DNA from: Hemicordylus capensis
Lineage: Eukaryota; Chordata; Lepidosauria; Squamata; Cordylidae
Direction of reading: 5' to 3'
Length of the DNA: 64,000 bases
NCBI RefSeq assembly: GCF_027244095.1
Contig: NC_069658.1
Coordinates: 263,508,687 to 263,572,686, forward strand
The stretch's first letter is position 1, and each line of letters begins with the position of its first letter. Made by a program: the position numbers and the translations under genes. The notes under the pieces are model-generated. The model saw only the letters and a program-made list of their open reading frames with translations. It searched no databases and was not told where the DNA came from. Of this stretch, positions 31,859-44,387 are shown piece after piece.

Positions 31859-32994
31859 ATATTTCCCTTCTTCCACAGAACAGTGTACATGGTCATCCCC
31901 TCACCCCACCCAGTTTTCATCTTCACAGATGTCCAGTAGCCAGTTTCATGAATGAATGGGGGATTTTACCCTAATCTCCCATCCTAAACTGTCAGTGTCA
32001 GATTTAGGGACAAGCTAAATAAACTACAGGTCAGGCCCTGAAGCCTTAGGGCCTCACATGACATGAGGGGACTCTGAATACTCTGAATACAAAAAAAAAA
32101 ATGACATAATTTTTGTCCTATGTAATGTATTTTCATTTAAAGGTATGTCTAATGCAAATAGTCTTAATGCAAGATAACGGTTAAATTATTAGTGTTTTGG
32201 TGCATCTTTGCCAAGCAACACTAAAGCTTTCTTTCTATTTGCATTATCCTTTCTGTTAGGGGGGAGAGAGGGAATGCTATGGGTCTTTTAAGGTTGACAT
32301 AATTTAGAGCCTCAGCACGTCATAATCCGGCCCTGCTGAGCAGACATTAACCACTACACCTCGCTGGCTCGTCACAATATTGGAACCTAACTGAAAACGC
32401 GCGTTTGTTCAAACAAAACGACTGAGAAATCGGGATTGTTGTTTTTCCTGCCCCGCCACAAGACTATATCATAATCAAGCCTTCTCTAATTATGTAGCTA
32501 ACAGGACGGACACAAGTCGCACGCACAAATTGCTCTACCCACCAAGATGGAGAAAGTCACTCTCAATTTCACCTGTATGTTATATTATAGCAGAAGAGAA
32601 ACGAACGGCTGACACTAGAAGCCGCCTGTCTGCAACGACCCAGGCATCGAGGTGAACAGCTGCCGTTTTCACTGTACAAGGAACCATTCTCAGTGTGAAA
32701 TCGAAGAATATATCATATAACTGGTGGTATAAACGCGCCGCCCCTGAGCATGTTTTGTCCCGTGAGTCTCCAAGCTCCTCAGGCGGGGAAAGCGGCTAGC
32801 TTGATTCTTGTCTTGTGGGAGGCGTTTGCCGCTTTGCACAAACAAGGATGTTGAAGCTGACTTCCTGCAGTACGCGCGGAGACTGACGCCTTCTGTAAAA
32901 CGAAAGGGGGGAAGCTTCGAATTTAAGTGTGTGTGTGGTGTGTACGCGTTAAGAGATTATCAATTAAAGCATAATGTAAAATGCTCTAATCAGT
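31859..32994. other. No gene recognised; partial SINE head
   Basis: A short reversed tRNA-like word (GAGCCAGCGAGGTGTAGTGG on the minus strand) at about 32349-32372 is the head of a Sauria-type SINE. The frame at 32808-33017 runs into the tRNA gene and is not protein-like. Confidence 0.4.
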
Positions 32995-33103
32995 GTCAGG
33001 ATGGCCGAGTGGTCTAAGGCACCAGACTCAAGGTAGTACCTTCCATTCTCATGGGTATTCTGGTCTCCAATAGGAGGCGTGGGTTCGAATCCCACTTCTG
33101 ACA
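32995..33103 (+). tRNA. tRNA-Leu(CAA), intron-containing
   Basis: Acceptor arms GTCAGGA and TTCTGAC pair (one G-U), followed by the discriminator A at 33103. The A box TGGCCGAGTGG and B box GGTTCGAAT form the internal pol III promoter. The anticodon stem CCAGA/TCTGG encloses CT-CAA-G with the anticodon at 33029-33031. A 25-nt intron at 33033-33057 interrupts the anticodon loop after base 37, as in vertebrate tRNA-Leu(CAA) genes. The long variable arm expected of tRNA-Leu follows (33064-33079 region). No CCA is encoded, as usual in eukaryotes. All stems pair, so it looks functional. It reads UUG leucine codons. Confidence 0.96.
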
Positions 33104-33108
33104 CAGAC

Positions 33109-33113
33109 TTTTT
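33109..33113 (+). terminator. Pol III terminator (T5) of the tRNA gene
   Basis: Five T residues begin 6 bases after the tRNA 3' end. Confidence 0.85.
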
Positions 33114-34329
33114 AGATATGCTTTATACTTTTCATGTATGCTTGCACTTTAGACACCCTGGAAACACAGTCAAAGGTCTCTTCTTTTTCTTTCCCCCCCA
33201 TTATACGCTCAGATCATTCTAACACTCAAACATGTGATCAGCAGTCAGCACAGGTGACACTTGCCTTGTCCCTCTTCATATGCCTTGCTGCCGGCTGTTT
33301 TGTGGGGCGGTTTCGTGAAAGGTGGGACTCCTGGAAGGGAAGAGAGTTGAGAGCCCATGCGTACCTGCTCGCAGAGGTGAAGAGAAAATGCATGGCGCCA
33401 GCTTTACTTAACGAAAAGAAACTAGGGAAGCCTCAAAGTTCATCGTGTTAAGACAGACAGATTAAATTTTCTTAGACAGGCAGTTGTGGGGAAGTACAGA
33501 GCGCCAAGTTCTCTGGTTCATATATGCTGCTGAGCTTGTAGAAGTCACATCTGTAGAACAAGTGGGCTATTACTTAATAGCGTCCCCCACAGTGAGGATT
33601 TACTGGTGACAGATACTTTTTAAAATGTATTTTTAATGAAAATAAACGGTCTGAAGGGGGATCTCTATTCTAGGCGTGTACAGTATATCTGGCAGCGAAG
33701 AGACCTTTGCTCACGAATAGTTCCTCCATCCTTCAGGAATTATTCACAGCTTTGAGCACTGTATATTTTATACTGTATGTTATCCATTGACAGCTAAATA
33801 GAACCTCCAAGTGCAGAGGCAGTATACAATTAAATGCTAGTTGGGGGAAGAGACAATATCAGGGAGGGCTATTGACTTGAAGCGCCATTTGTGGGCTTTC
33901 CAGAGGCGCCTGGAGAGAAACTCGATGCTAGAATTTGGTCTGATCCAGCAGGGCTCATAGAACGGAATTAAAAACAAAACAAAGCCATGATATGTTTTAA
34001 TTGCATTATGTAATCTGCCGGTTGATTCTAATATACCTGTGTTCTATATATTCATTTCTCTGCTTTGGGGCTAACTTAAGACGCTGAACCCATGGGGTGG
34101 GGCTGAGAGTGGGCACAGAAGGGACAAAGAAGTGCATTTATGGGTGGGCATGTTGTGCGCCACTATTAGATTTCTGAATCAGAAAGGAGGCAGGGAGGAG
34201 AACACGTGGCGGGCGGGGGTCTTTGTGCCTTCCTTGCCGCCCCCGCAAGCCACGCTTGTTCTGAACTGTGGGTTTAATTAACTGCAGAAACTAAAATAAC
34301 CTTATGGAGGAAGGAAAGCTTGCTTCCGA
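33114..34329. other. Mostly unique DNA; small CR1 tail
   Basis: No gene recognised. A short plus-strand CR1 3' UTR piece lies at about 33890-33957 (GTGGGCTTTCCAGAGGCGCC, TTGGTCTGATCCAGCAGGGC). Confidence 0.45.
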
Positions 34330-34595
34330 CTATTATTTACCCCTGCTAACTGAGCAAAGAGACACCTTTTGAAGTGGCGATTATCTTATATTTAGCCGCG
34401 GGAGAGCAACTGGCTCTATCCAAGCTCAGCAGAGCATCCCTCCAGTGGCTGATGCTGGTTTCTGCCCTATGTTCCTTTTAGGTTGTGGGCCTTTGGGGGA
34501 TAGGGAGCAATCTTATTCATGTATTCTTGATTTCTCTATGTAAACCCTTTGAAAACTTTGGTTGATGAACGGTATTCGGTATATAAATATTTCTG
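34330..34595 (+). repeat. LINE-tail-like interspersed repeat, copy 2
   Basis: CTGCTAACTGAGCAAAGAGA, GGGAGAGCAACTGGCTCTAT, GGTTGTGGGCCTTTGGGGGA, then GGTATATAAATATT. Same family as 28905 and 45069. Confidence 0.68.
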
Positions 34596-35471
34596 TAGTC
34601 CTTGTCCTTATTTTTATTGCCACTTTCCCCAAGACTTCCACAAATGCAATACTTGTGTAGCTGATATTCTGACGACGAGAGAGCAACAACTCCTTATTTC
34701 CCAGCACAAAACGGAGAGGAGCCGCAGAGCTCAGGAAGTTTTGCTGCCTCCAAAACATTTCAGTATCCCTTAGGGCCCAATCCTATGCATTTATAGTCAG
34801 AATGGAGCCGCACCACGCGGGCTTAGGACAGCAGCTACCACTGGGGACTCAACCACATGCAATGTATGAGACTGTTATATCCATCCAGATAAACCTTTTG
34901 TAGTACTTTTGCTAACAAGCTGCTTTAGTTCTCTTTCTGAAGAGGGTTTTCGGAGGTTTCTAGCCGCCTTTATTTTTATTAACGAAAGCCCAACAAATGG
35001 GAAGGGTTGTAAGCTGTGCCAATTGACAGACATTCCTCCTCCTGAGCCAGCTGAAGCACGTTTACTCGGAAGCAAGTTAAATGAGAAAGTAAGTTTCTTG
35101 CTCCCAACTTAGGAAGTGCACATAAGAAGAGATTGGAACCGTAATTCTCCATCTTCTTAATTCTGGAGAAATTGTGCGAGGCAATCCTATGCATATTCAT
35201 TCAGAGGTGATTCCCATTGTGCTCCGTGGAGATTGCTTCCAGAGAAACGAGCCTCGATGTCGTCGCCTTGTTTCGTCTAGGTTTGGTCCCCCCGCCCCGC
35301 CCCCCAGCAGGAATACCTGCGCCATTCCTTCCTTTGGTTACTAGAACTTACGCAAACCAAGACACGATCCACCCACTTCCCTCTCTTTCCTACGTATAGT
35401 TATGCCTTGTTCCAAACCCCCTCCGCTCTGCCCCCCTCCCGGCCCCTTCCTGGAATCAGACAGTTGGACCA

Positions 35472-35531
35472 GTGTAGCAGTACTTTACCCTGCCCCTCAA
35501 CGAGCAGGGGCCGGGTAAAGTACTGCTACAC
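35472..35531. repeat. 60-nt near-perfect hairpin
   Basis: Arms of 26 bases (35472-35497 and 35506-35531) pair with one mismatch around an 8-nt loop (CAACGAGC). Each arm carries GTGTAGCAGTACTTTACCC or its inverse. The size suits a microRNA precursor, but near-perfect pairing is commoner in young inverted duplications or short palindromic elements. Not a microRNA I recognise. Strand unknown. Confidence 0.9.
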
Positions 35532-36736
35532 CTGTCGGTTTCTTGCACCACAATCCATCTCTTCTCTCGAGCTTTCTCTTCCTGTTGTCTTTCAGTGTGC
35601 CAGCAATTAACGGAATCATCAGTAACACAAGCAATCATGTGCCAGTCATATTGTGGGGTGGGTGGGTGGGGGGTGTAGTCATTCTGCTCCTGATTGCAAG
35701 GTCTCCAGACACGGGAAACTATCCGGGCGGGCGGACAGGGGGCATCTTAAGGCCTTGGCACTTTTCCCTTGGCGTGGCTTCGGGCACTTGCCTTTTTAGG
35801 CTGATAAATGTCCATACCTGAGAAACGTCCAGGCGTTTCTATTGGCTCAAGAAAAAGCAGCTTGGCTTTCATTGACCTCCCTCGCCCTCTGTTTGGCAAG
35901 GCGTCGATTTTCAATCGCGTCCGTCTTTTGTCAACAGACCTTCGAAGGGAGTGACTACAGAGCCGTGGGATTGTCTTTACGATAACAATAAGCCTTTCTT
36001 TATATTGCACTAATACGCCTTCTATCTTCCCAATTTCAATGAACGAAAATTTGTCAATATCATTTAAAGGCGCCAAAGGAAGAAGTGTTGAAGAATTTTA
36101 GAAATGTCAAAGTGAAGATGATTCTTTGTGAAGATCGACCAGATTAACCAGCGGCCGAAAATATGTTTCGGTGAAGCCCACAAAATTCACCGCCTCCTCC
36201 CTCCCGACCCCTTTACGTTTGCTGCATCGAGCAACCTGTATCAGTTTATGTGCGGAAAATAACAATAAAAGAAACATATTATAGCACTACTTAATATGTT
36301 TAAGACAAAACACAACAGCTTTCTTGCGATAGAAGTGATTCTAACGAAATCCTCTTCACATCTCCTATGTTTATTTCACGTTTATGCTCATTTAAAAGCT
36401 ATTACGTGGTGCTACCTTATTCATTAGAAAGCAGTCTTCTTTCTAAAATCCCATACTTCTGTGCAGGCTTCCATATAGTCGGGTTCCTTTATTGCTAGAC
36501 GCAGCCTGATTTCGACACTTCTGAATGTTTGCTCCAAAATAAGTCCCGTTGGATTCAGCTGGTTTTGTTCCCAACCAACGCAATATGCCTAGGACTTAGG
36601 CGGGTTGCCATGTAGTAATAACTCGCAACTTCCTACCTTTCAGTACAACACATGGATTTATTTTTGTTTCTGCTTATAAAATATACAAAGTGCAAAATAA
36701 AATAACAAGTACCTGTCTGGGTGGGGGGACATAGGA
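35532..36736. other. Unique-looking DNA, no gene recognised
   Basis: Low repeat content compared with the rest of the window; frames are short and unconvincing. Could hold conserved non-coding DNA; only cross-species comparison would show it. Confidence 0.35.
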
Positions 36737-36998
36737 ACAACATAGGAAGCTGCCATATACTGAGGAAGACCATTGGTCTATCTAGCTCAATATTGGCAGA
36801 CTGACAGTGGCTTCTCCAAGGTTGCAGGCAGGAATCTCTCTCAGCCCTATCTTGGAGAAGCCAGAGAGGGAACTTGAAACCTTCTGCTCTTCCCAGAGCG
36901 ACTCCATCCCCTGAGGGAAATCATTTGCAACCAGGGTGGACTCTGCTTAGCTAAGGAGATGAGTCATGCCTGCTACCACAAGACCAGCTCTCCTCTCC
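36737..36998 (-). mobile_element. Long SINE with 5S-rRNA-like segment, copy 2
   Basis: On the minus strand GAGCTGGTCTTGTGGTAGC, then TTAGCTAAGCAGAGTC and CCCTGGTTGCAAATGA, then the common SINE tail ending ATATGGCAGCTTCCTATGT. The 5S-like block is shortened relative to 18196-18487. Confidence 0.72.
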
Positions 36999-38247
36999 AT
37001 CAATAAGGAAGAGTTTTCAACTGCAAGCACAGGGCCCATTATGGGCCATTGGACAGAACACTGAGCCTACTTTCAAAGAAGTAATACACATCACAGGCTT
37101 GCCAAAGGCCCGTCATCATTGTGCTGGTTAGGGGCCAGGAGGAAGGGCCCTAGCTTGTCCTGCCTGGGGACAAGAGACAGGCAACTGCCCTGCTCCAGCC
37201 GTCCCAGATTAAAACCCATTTATTTTCTCTCATAACTAATGAGAACAAAGCATGCCTGTATCTCGACGATCCAGCCCTTTTAACTGCAGAGATCCCAAAA
37301 GAGTTCCATTGCTTGGACATGCTGGAGTGTGAAAAAGAGACAGAACAGGATGTTTCATAGAAGTGACGGCGAAGACAGAGCTAAACTTTCTCCAAAGTCC
37401 TGGAGTGGGGGAAGGGGGGGAACCTGCCAAGCAAACTACCTGAGAGAAAAGCAAGGTATACACCCCTTAGCTGGCCCTCAAGCCGTCAGTATAAATGGGT
37501 GGAAAGAACGAGAAGCGGACATGAAGAGCATACTGGAGGAAAAGTGGCTGACATGATGTGCAGCATTCTGGCACTGGAATCCTTGGTGCTGGCCAGCTGC
37601 TGCTGCATACATGCAGACAAGCCTGGCATGGTGCAGAATGAGAGGCTGCTGCGCGAGCAGCACCACCACAGCTATTCCCATCAGCCACAAGGGGAATTGC
37701 TGTGGCTGTGTGGCAGCACTGTGTGCACAACCACTTGTTTTTAGGCAGCCCCAGCGTTCTTAAGGACAAGCAGCTGTGCAGGCAGTGCGGCCACAGCTAT
37801 ATCTGGGGTTTTTCCGCATGTGGTTTTTTACAGCACTTTTGCACACTGAGGCTTGGGGTGCGTTCAGTGAGGGCGGGATTTAGCCTGAATTCAGTACTGA
37901 GACAGCAAGGTACTACGCAAATAGCAAGCAGAATTATTCAGATTTTACATTTGCGAATGGAGCTTAACCCGGAGTATCTGTGTCCAAAAATAGTTGCACT
38001 TCCTAAAACATTTTCCGGGGATACTCCATCATGCTGCAGGGTATGGTTCTGATGTGTAGAGAGACCCCGGACATAAAGCAGATCAAGATGAGATGGAAAT
38101 GTGGCTTTGCCAAGTGTCTGCTGACGCGATAGCACACTGGGTAGGCTTGTTTCCTGTGCCCTGGAGCCAACTTCTGATAATTCATTTCTGTTTTTTTCCT
38201 TTAAAAAAATTCTTCTTTCGTGAAGAGCCTGGCTCATTAAAATAATT
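36999..38247. other. No gene recognised
   Basis: Overlapping frames at 37.2-37.8 kb on both strands (cysteine- and histidine-rich by composition) do not resemble proteins. Confidence 0.4.
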
Positions 38248-38276
38248 ATAATTATTATTATTATTATTATTATTAT
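38248..38276 (+). repeat. (ATT)n microsatellite, LINE target
   Basis: About ten ATT units directly before the 5' end of the Dong-like LINE. On the other strand this is (TAA)n, the site Dong elements are known to use. Confidence 0.85.
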
Positions 38277-41200
38277 CCCCCAGTGAGGCACTACCTTGGC
38301 GTGGTTGTGGGGCTTGCATGCTCTGAGGAAGGTGAGAGCTATGCCAGAGGTCCAACCAGGGGCGTAACTACTATTAGGCAAGGGGAGGCGGCTGCCTGGG
38401 GGCCCCCATGCCTTGAGGGGCCCCCCAGAGGCAAGTCACATGACTATATATTTTGAAGTGTGTGTATCAACGAGGGGACCATTTTTAAATTTTGTCTCTG
38501 GGCCCACTCCAGCCTTGTTACGCCCCTGGGTCCAACCATACTTGACAGGTCTCACCAGAGGAGCCAGACAAAGAATGCCTCTCCCATCAACAATATGGTG
38601 AGACGTAACTTTAATAAATCTATACCGGATCGGTCATCGCTCGGGTCAACAAGGACCATGCCAGGTGCTGGAGTCCCTGGACATCTGGTGGCAAGTGGGC
38701 AACAGGACTCAGGATCTTCAGTTGAGCAACCAGGGCTGGAGACTGCAAGGTTACTGGAAGAAATGTCGCTTAACCAGAAAAAATATACGAAAAATGCCAA
38801 CAAGGAAATAATGATCTGCTATTACAAGTCTAGTCCAACTAGAAGAGGTTATTTAAAAACAATGTACCAAATTTGGAAAGAGAAGCATCCAGATACAGAA
38901 ATAACAGAACAAAGGCTAGCAGACCAGAGAAGATACATAATAAGAAATAAAGTATTCACAGGAGTTGAGCTGGAAGAACTGCAAAGAGCAACACAGGCTC
39001 AAGATATGGAAGAAGAATTACCACCAACTGAAGAAGTTGCTCAGGCACAGGTGGAGGAGGTGTTGGAAATAGAGGATGCCACTGTTACTGAACTGTTTCA
39101 AAATCAAAACCAGGCAACCTCCCCTTTGCCTTCACCTCAAAAACCTGAATGCTGTTTAACAGAAAAGCAACAAGAATTAAAGCAAAAAATAACTGAGCAC
39201 ATGAACCAAACAACCACCAGGGTTCGACTTCCAGCTCTAAAAACACTTGCCAAAAAAACAACTCGCTCAGGCATTAAAAGATGTCAATGCGGCACTTGCA
39301 GAGATAACAACCAATAATTTGCAAGAAACAAACCAACTAATGTACAGTGCAGCAACAATAACAACACAAGAGCTCGGATATAAGATCAGTGGACCTGTAA
39401 AAAAAGAAAGTAGTACATCACCTAAATGGAAGATTAGATTAGAAAATAAAATCTCCAGTCTTAGATCAGATGCTAGTAAATTGAAAGATATGAAAGACAA
39501 GAAGCTGAAGAATGAAAACACCAAACAGTATCTGATCCAAAAATACCACCTAGATTCAAGGAAAATTAGAGAAGTCCTGGAAATAATAAAGCAGCAAATA
39601 ACAGCAGTGTCAAAGAAGATTAGCAGATACAAAGCCAGAATCACACAACACAGGCAGAATCTACAATTCCAGTCGGATCAGAGATGTTTCTACCAAAGCA
39701 TAGAAGGAGAAACTGCAAGAAACATAGAAACACCAAAGAAAAAGAAAAAGCAGTGCAATTCTGGGGGAAATTACAGGGCAATCCAATAGATTATAATAAA
39801 AAAGCAGGCTGGATGAAAGAGGTCAAAAAATGTAACCAACAAATGCAAGATCTAATAATAACACCAGAATTAATAAGTGAAAGAGCAAAGAAAATTAAAA
39901 ATTGGACTGCGCCAGGCGACAATGAACTGCATGGCTTTTGGCTTAAACACCTAACAAGCCTCCATAAACAACTGTCAAAACAGTTCAATCACATTTTGCA
40001 AGGAGGTGATATTGAACAATGGCTAACAACTGGGAAAACTCATCTCATCATGAAAGACCCAGTAAAAGGTGCAGTTCCGAGTAATTATAGACCAATAACC
40101 TGCCTTCCAAACATGTTCAAATTATTAACTAGAATAATAGCAGATGAAGTGAAGTGATGCAACACTTATTAACTAACAAACAGCTTCCAGTTGAACAGAA
40201 AGGAAGTTGCCCGAACACCAAAGGCACAAAAGACCAGCTGCTGATTGACAAAATGATTTTAGAAAATTGCAAGAGAAGAAAAACAAATCTAAGTGTTGCA
40301 TGGATTGACTACAAGAAAGTCTTCGATTCATTGCCTCACACATGGATACTAAAATGTTTAGAAATAGCTGGTGTCAGCAAAAACATTCAGATATTTATTT
40401 TAAAAAGCAATGAGCATGTGGAGTACACAGTTAACCATCAATGGAGAGACACTTGGACAGGTTAGCATTAGAAGAGGCATTTTCCAAGGGGACTCACTAT
40501 CCCCTCTGTTGTCTGTAATCGCCATGACCCCACTTTCACAAATACTAAACAAAACAGGCCTGGGATACCAAACATCTAAAACATCAAGTAAAATCAACCA
40601 TCTGCTGTACATGGACAATCTGAACTTGTATGGAAAGTCCCAGTCAGAAATCGAATCACTGCTAAACACTGTCCGTATATTCAGTAGCGATATAGCAATG
40701 GAGTTTGGACTAGACAAGTGTGCTGCATTAATAATGAAAAACAAGAAAAACAGAAGGAATAGAACTGCCCCATGGAAGCAACATCAAGAACCTGGAAGAG
40801 AAAGAACATTACAAATACTTGGGCATTCTCCAGGCTAATAACATTGCACACACTGAAGTTAAAAGAAAAATTGGAAGTGAATACATCAGGAGAGTTAGAA
40901 AAATCTTAAAGTCCAAACTCAATGGCAGGAACACCATACACGCCATAAACACCTGGGCTATACCCGTTATCAGATACACTGTAGGAATAATAGACTGGAC
41001 CCAGGCAGAGCTAGAGACGCTAGATCGTAAGACCAGGAAAATCATGACCATCAATCATGCTCTGCACCCCCGCAGTGATGTAGATAGGCTATACCTCCCT
41101 CGCAGCTCAGGTGGAAGAGGAATGCTGCAAGTCCATAAAACAGTAGAGGAGGAGAAAAGAGGTCTTGAAGAATATATCAAGGACAGTGAAGAAGATGCAC

Positions 41201-41460
41201 TTCAAATGGTCAATAATGCGAAACTATTCAACACCAATGAAAGAAAGCAGGCCTACAAGAAAGAACAAGTCAAGAACCAAGCAAAAAAATGGAAAAATAA
41301 GCCACTGCATGGTCAATATTTGCACAATATAAGTGGAAAATCAGACATCACCAAGACCTGGCAATGGCTTAAGAATGGCAACTTGAAGAAAGAGACTGAG
41401 GGTTTAATACTGGCTGCACAAGAACAGGCCCTAAGAACAAATGCAATAAGAGCAAAATAA
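38277..41460 (+). mobile_element. R4/Dong-like LINE, 5' part (N-terminus and reverse transcriptase)
   Basis: Single-ORF LINE of the restriction-like-endonuclease type, about 3.5 kb when the insertions are excluded. The 5' UTR starts at the ATT tract (CCCCCAGTGAGGCACTACC) and is split by a hAT MITE. Coding begins near 38598 (MVRRNFNKSIPDRSS); the N-terminal part (KEIMICYYKSSPTRRGYLKT) ends with C-x-C-x4-C wording (RCQCGTCRDN). Reverse transcriptase motifs follow: [41 protein letters not shown], then YMDN where YMDD is usual, losing a catalytic Asp. The frame shifts near 39.25, 39.75, 40.16 and 40.45 kb, so it is inactive. The frame stops at 41455-41460 where an L2 LINE has entered; it resumes at 44388. 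Confidence 0.85.
38357..38528. mobile_element. hAT MITE (CAGGGGCGTAAC ends) in the Dong 5' UTR
   Basis: 172 bp, ends CAGGGGCGTAAC and GTTACGCCCCTG perfectly inverted over 12 bases. Exact 8-bp duplication GGTCCAAC at 38349-38356 and 38529-38536. Best-preserved copy of this family in the window. Confidence 0.93.
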
Positions 41461-44387
41461 TTGGTTGGGGGAGGCTAGTGGCCCAGTTTGGTCCCAGCTT
41501 GGTTGGGGGAGGCTAGTGGCCCAGTTTGACTTGGTTGGGGGAGGCTAGTGGTTGGGGGAGGCTAGTGGCCCAGTTTGGTCCCAGCTTCTCCCTCCAGGAT
41601 ATTCTGTAGAGGAGCAGGTGAGGGGACGTGGGCAGGGAAGTGGAGTTGCTGTGGTCTATAAGGATAACTTCTCCCTTAACAGGGTCCCTGTCAAGGTATC
41701 GGACCATATTGAATGTATGTACTTGAGTTTGGGGACCAGGGATAGATTGGGACTTCTGTTGGTGTACCAATCACCCCGCTGCCCAACGGAATCCCTTACT
41801 GAGCTCATGGACTTGGTCGCGGAACTTGCGTTGGAGTCTCCCAGACTTTTGGTGCTGGGGGACTTCAGTGTTCATTTTGGGACCAATTTGTCCAGGGCAG
41901 CACACTTGATTTGGTCTTTTATTCTGATCAGGGTTGTGTTCCATGGGTGGGGACTCCTACGATCTCCCCGTTGTCATGGACGGACCACCATCTGGTTAAG
42001 GTTGGACTTACAACTGCTTTCCACTTTCGCAGGGGCGAGGGACCTATTAGAATGGTCCGCCCGAAGAGGTTACTGGATCCGGTAGGATTCCAAGAAGCCT
42101 TGGAGGGATTTAATGTTGGCTCTGCTGGTGATCCTGTTGATGCCCTGGTTGAAAACTGGAACAACTTGCTCACCAGGGCAGTAGACACGATTGCTCCTAA
42201 GCGTCCCCTCCGACCTGCTTCAAAATTGGCCCCTTGGTTTATGGAAGATCTATGGGGGCTGAAGCGGCAAGGTAGGCGACTGGAGCGCAAGTGGAGAAAA
42301 ACTTGACTCAAATCCGACAGATTACGACATGGAGCACATTTAAAGATCTATGCTTAGGCGATACGTGCGGCAAAGAAGCGGTTCTTTTCTGCATGTATTG
42401 TCTCTGCGAGTTCACGTCTGGCGGAGTTGTTCAGGGTTGTGAGGGGACTAGTACCTGCCCCCTCTCCCTTGAACCAGAATCTGGAGTCATCAGTTACCCA
42501 CTGTGGTGTGTTTAATGAATTTTTCGCAGACAAAATCTCTCAGATTCGGGCCGACTTAGATGGAGACTCCACAATTAATTTGATGTCTGAACTGGAGGTG
42601 TCCGACAACTCCTCTTACACGATTCGACTGGATCAATTTCAGTTTGTGAGTCCTGATGATGTGGACAAGCTGCTTGGAGTGGTGAGGCCTACCACTTGTC
42701 CTCTTGACCCTTGTCCAACATGGCTTGTTCTATATAGCAGGGAGGCTGTTGTAGACGGCCTGGTAAAAATCATAAATGCTTCTCTGAGGGAGGGCAGGAT
42801 GCCTCCTTATCTTAAGGAGGCAATTATTAGACCTCTTCTAAAGAAGCCTGTGTTAGATCCCTCAGAGCTGAGCAATTATAGGCCAGTTTCCAATCTCCCA
42901 TAGCTGGGCAAGGTAATTGAGAGGGTGGTGGCCTCTCAGCTCCAGGCGGTCTTGGAGGAAACTGATTATCTGGACCCATTTCAAACTGGCTTTTGAGCAG
43001 GCTATGGGGTGGAGACTGCCAAGGCCGGCCTGATGGATGATCTCCAATTGGGAATTGACAGAGGAAGTGTGACTCTGTTGGTCCGCTTGGATCTCTCGGC
43101 GGCTTTTGATACTATCAACCATAGTATCCTTCTGGAACGTCTGAGAGTGTTGGGAGTGGGAGGCACTGTTTTACAGTGGTTCCGCTCCTACCTCTCGGAC
43201 AGATTCCAGATGGTGTCAATTGGAGACTGTTGCTCTTTGAAATCTGAGCTTAAATATGGTGTCCCTCAAGGCTTCATACTTTCTCCAATGCTTTTTAACA
43301 TCTATATCAAACCGCTGGGAGAGACCATCAGGGGATGTGGAGCTGGGTGTTACCAATATGCTGATGACACCCAGATCTACTTCTCCATGTCAACTTCTTC
43401 AGGAGTTGGCATATCCTCCCTAAATGCCTGCCTGGAAGCAGTAATGGGCTGGATAAGGGAGAATAAACTGAAGCTGAATCCAGATAAGACGGAGGTACTT
43501 ATTGTGCAGGGTCGGAACTCTAGAGACGATTTTGATCTGCCTGTTCTAGATGGGGTCACACTTCCCCAAAAGGAACAGGTTCGCAGTCTGAGAGTACCTC
43601 TGGATCAACGTCTCTCCTTGGTTTTTCAGGTTGAGGCGGTGGCCAGGGGTGCTGTCTATCAGCTCCGGCTGATACGCCAGCTGCGCCCATTTCTCGAGAT
43701 CAATGACCTCAAAACAGTGGTACATTTGTTGGTAACCTCCAGACTTGACTTCTGTAATGCGCTCTACATGGGGCTGCCTTTGTACATAGTCCGGAAACTT
43801 CAGCTGGTTCAGAATGCGGCAGCCAGGTTGGTCTCTGGGTCATCTCAGAGAGACCACATTACTCCTTTGTTGATGGAGTTACACTGGCTGCCAACAGTTT
43901 TCCGGGAGAAATACAAAGTGCTAGTTATAACTTAGAAAGCCCTAAATGGCTTAGGCCCTGGGTATTTAAGAGAGCGTCTTCTCCACTATGAGCCCCACCG
44001 CCCATTGAAGGCACTTGAGGAGGTCCGTCTCCAGTTGCTACACAGAGACGGGCCTTTTGGTGGCTACACAGAGATGGGCCTTCTCGTCTGCTGCCCCGAG
44101 ATTGTGGAATGCGCTCCCTGCTGAGATACGACCCTCCCCATCTCTGGCACTTTTCAAAAAACACCTGAAAACACATCTCTTCAACCAGGCTTTCTCAACT
44201 TTTTAAAACTTGTTTTTAAATTCTTCTGATTATTTAATTGTTGTTTTATGATGTTTTTAATTGTTAATTATTTTTATGCTTTATAATTTTTGTTTTAATT
44301 TTTAATTGATTTTAATGGTGTTTTAATGTAAACCGCCCTGAGCCTTTTGGAAGGGCGGTATAAAAGTTTTAATAATAATAATAGTAA
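41461..44387 (+). mobile_element. L2-clade LINE, nearly full ORF2, inserted in the Dong-like LINE
   Basis: Encodes apurinic-type endonuclease (LLVLGDFSVHFG, TDHHLVKVGL) and reverse transcriptase: SNYRPVSNLP, LVRLDLSAAFDTINHSILLE, YGVPQGFILSPMLFNIYIKP, CYQYADDTQIYF, NPDKTEVLIV, then TSRLDFCNALYMGLPL. The 3' UTR ends AAACCGCCCTGAGCCTTTTG, GGTATAAAAG and a (TAA)-type tail. It lacks ORF1 and the start of the endonuclease (5' truncation). Several in-frame stops (near 42303, 42901, 42994, 43933) and frame changes make it inactive. Its 5' junction carries GGTTGGGGGAGGCTAGTGG four times in tandem, complete or partial. No ORF in the window could supply activity in trans. Confidence 0.9.

Noticed and set aside
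32808-33017. 69-codon frame upstream of the tRNA gene
   Set aside because: It runs into the tRNA itself and shows no protein features.
37236-37769. Overlapping Cys-rich frames on both strands
   Set aside because: Mutually exclusive frames with no known motif; explained by composition.
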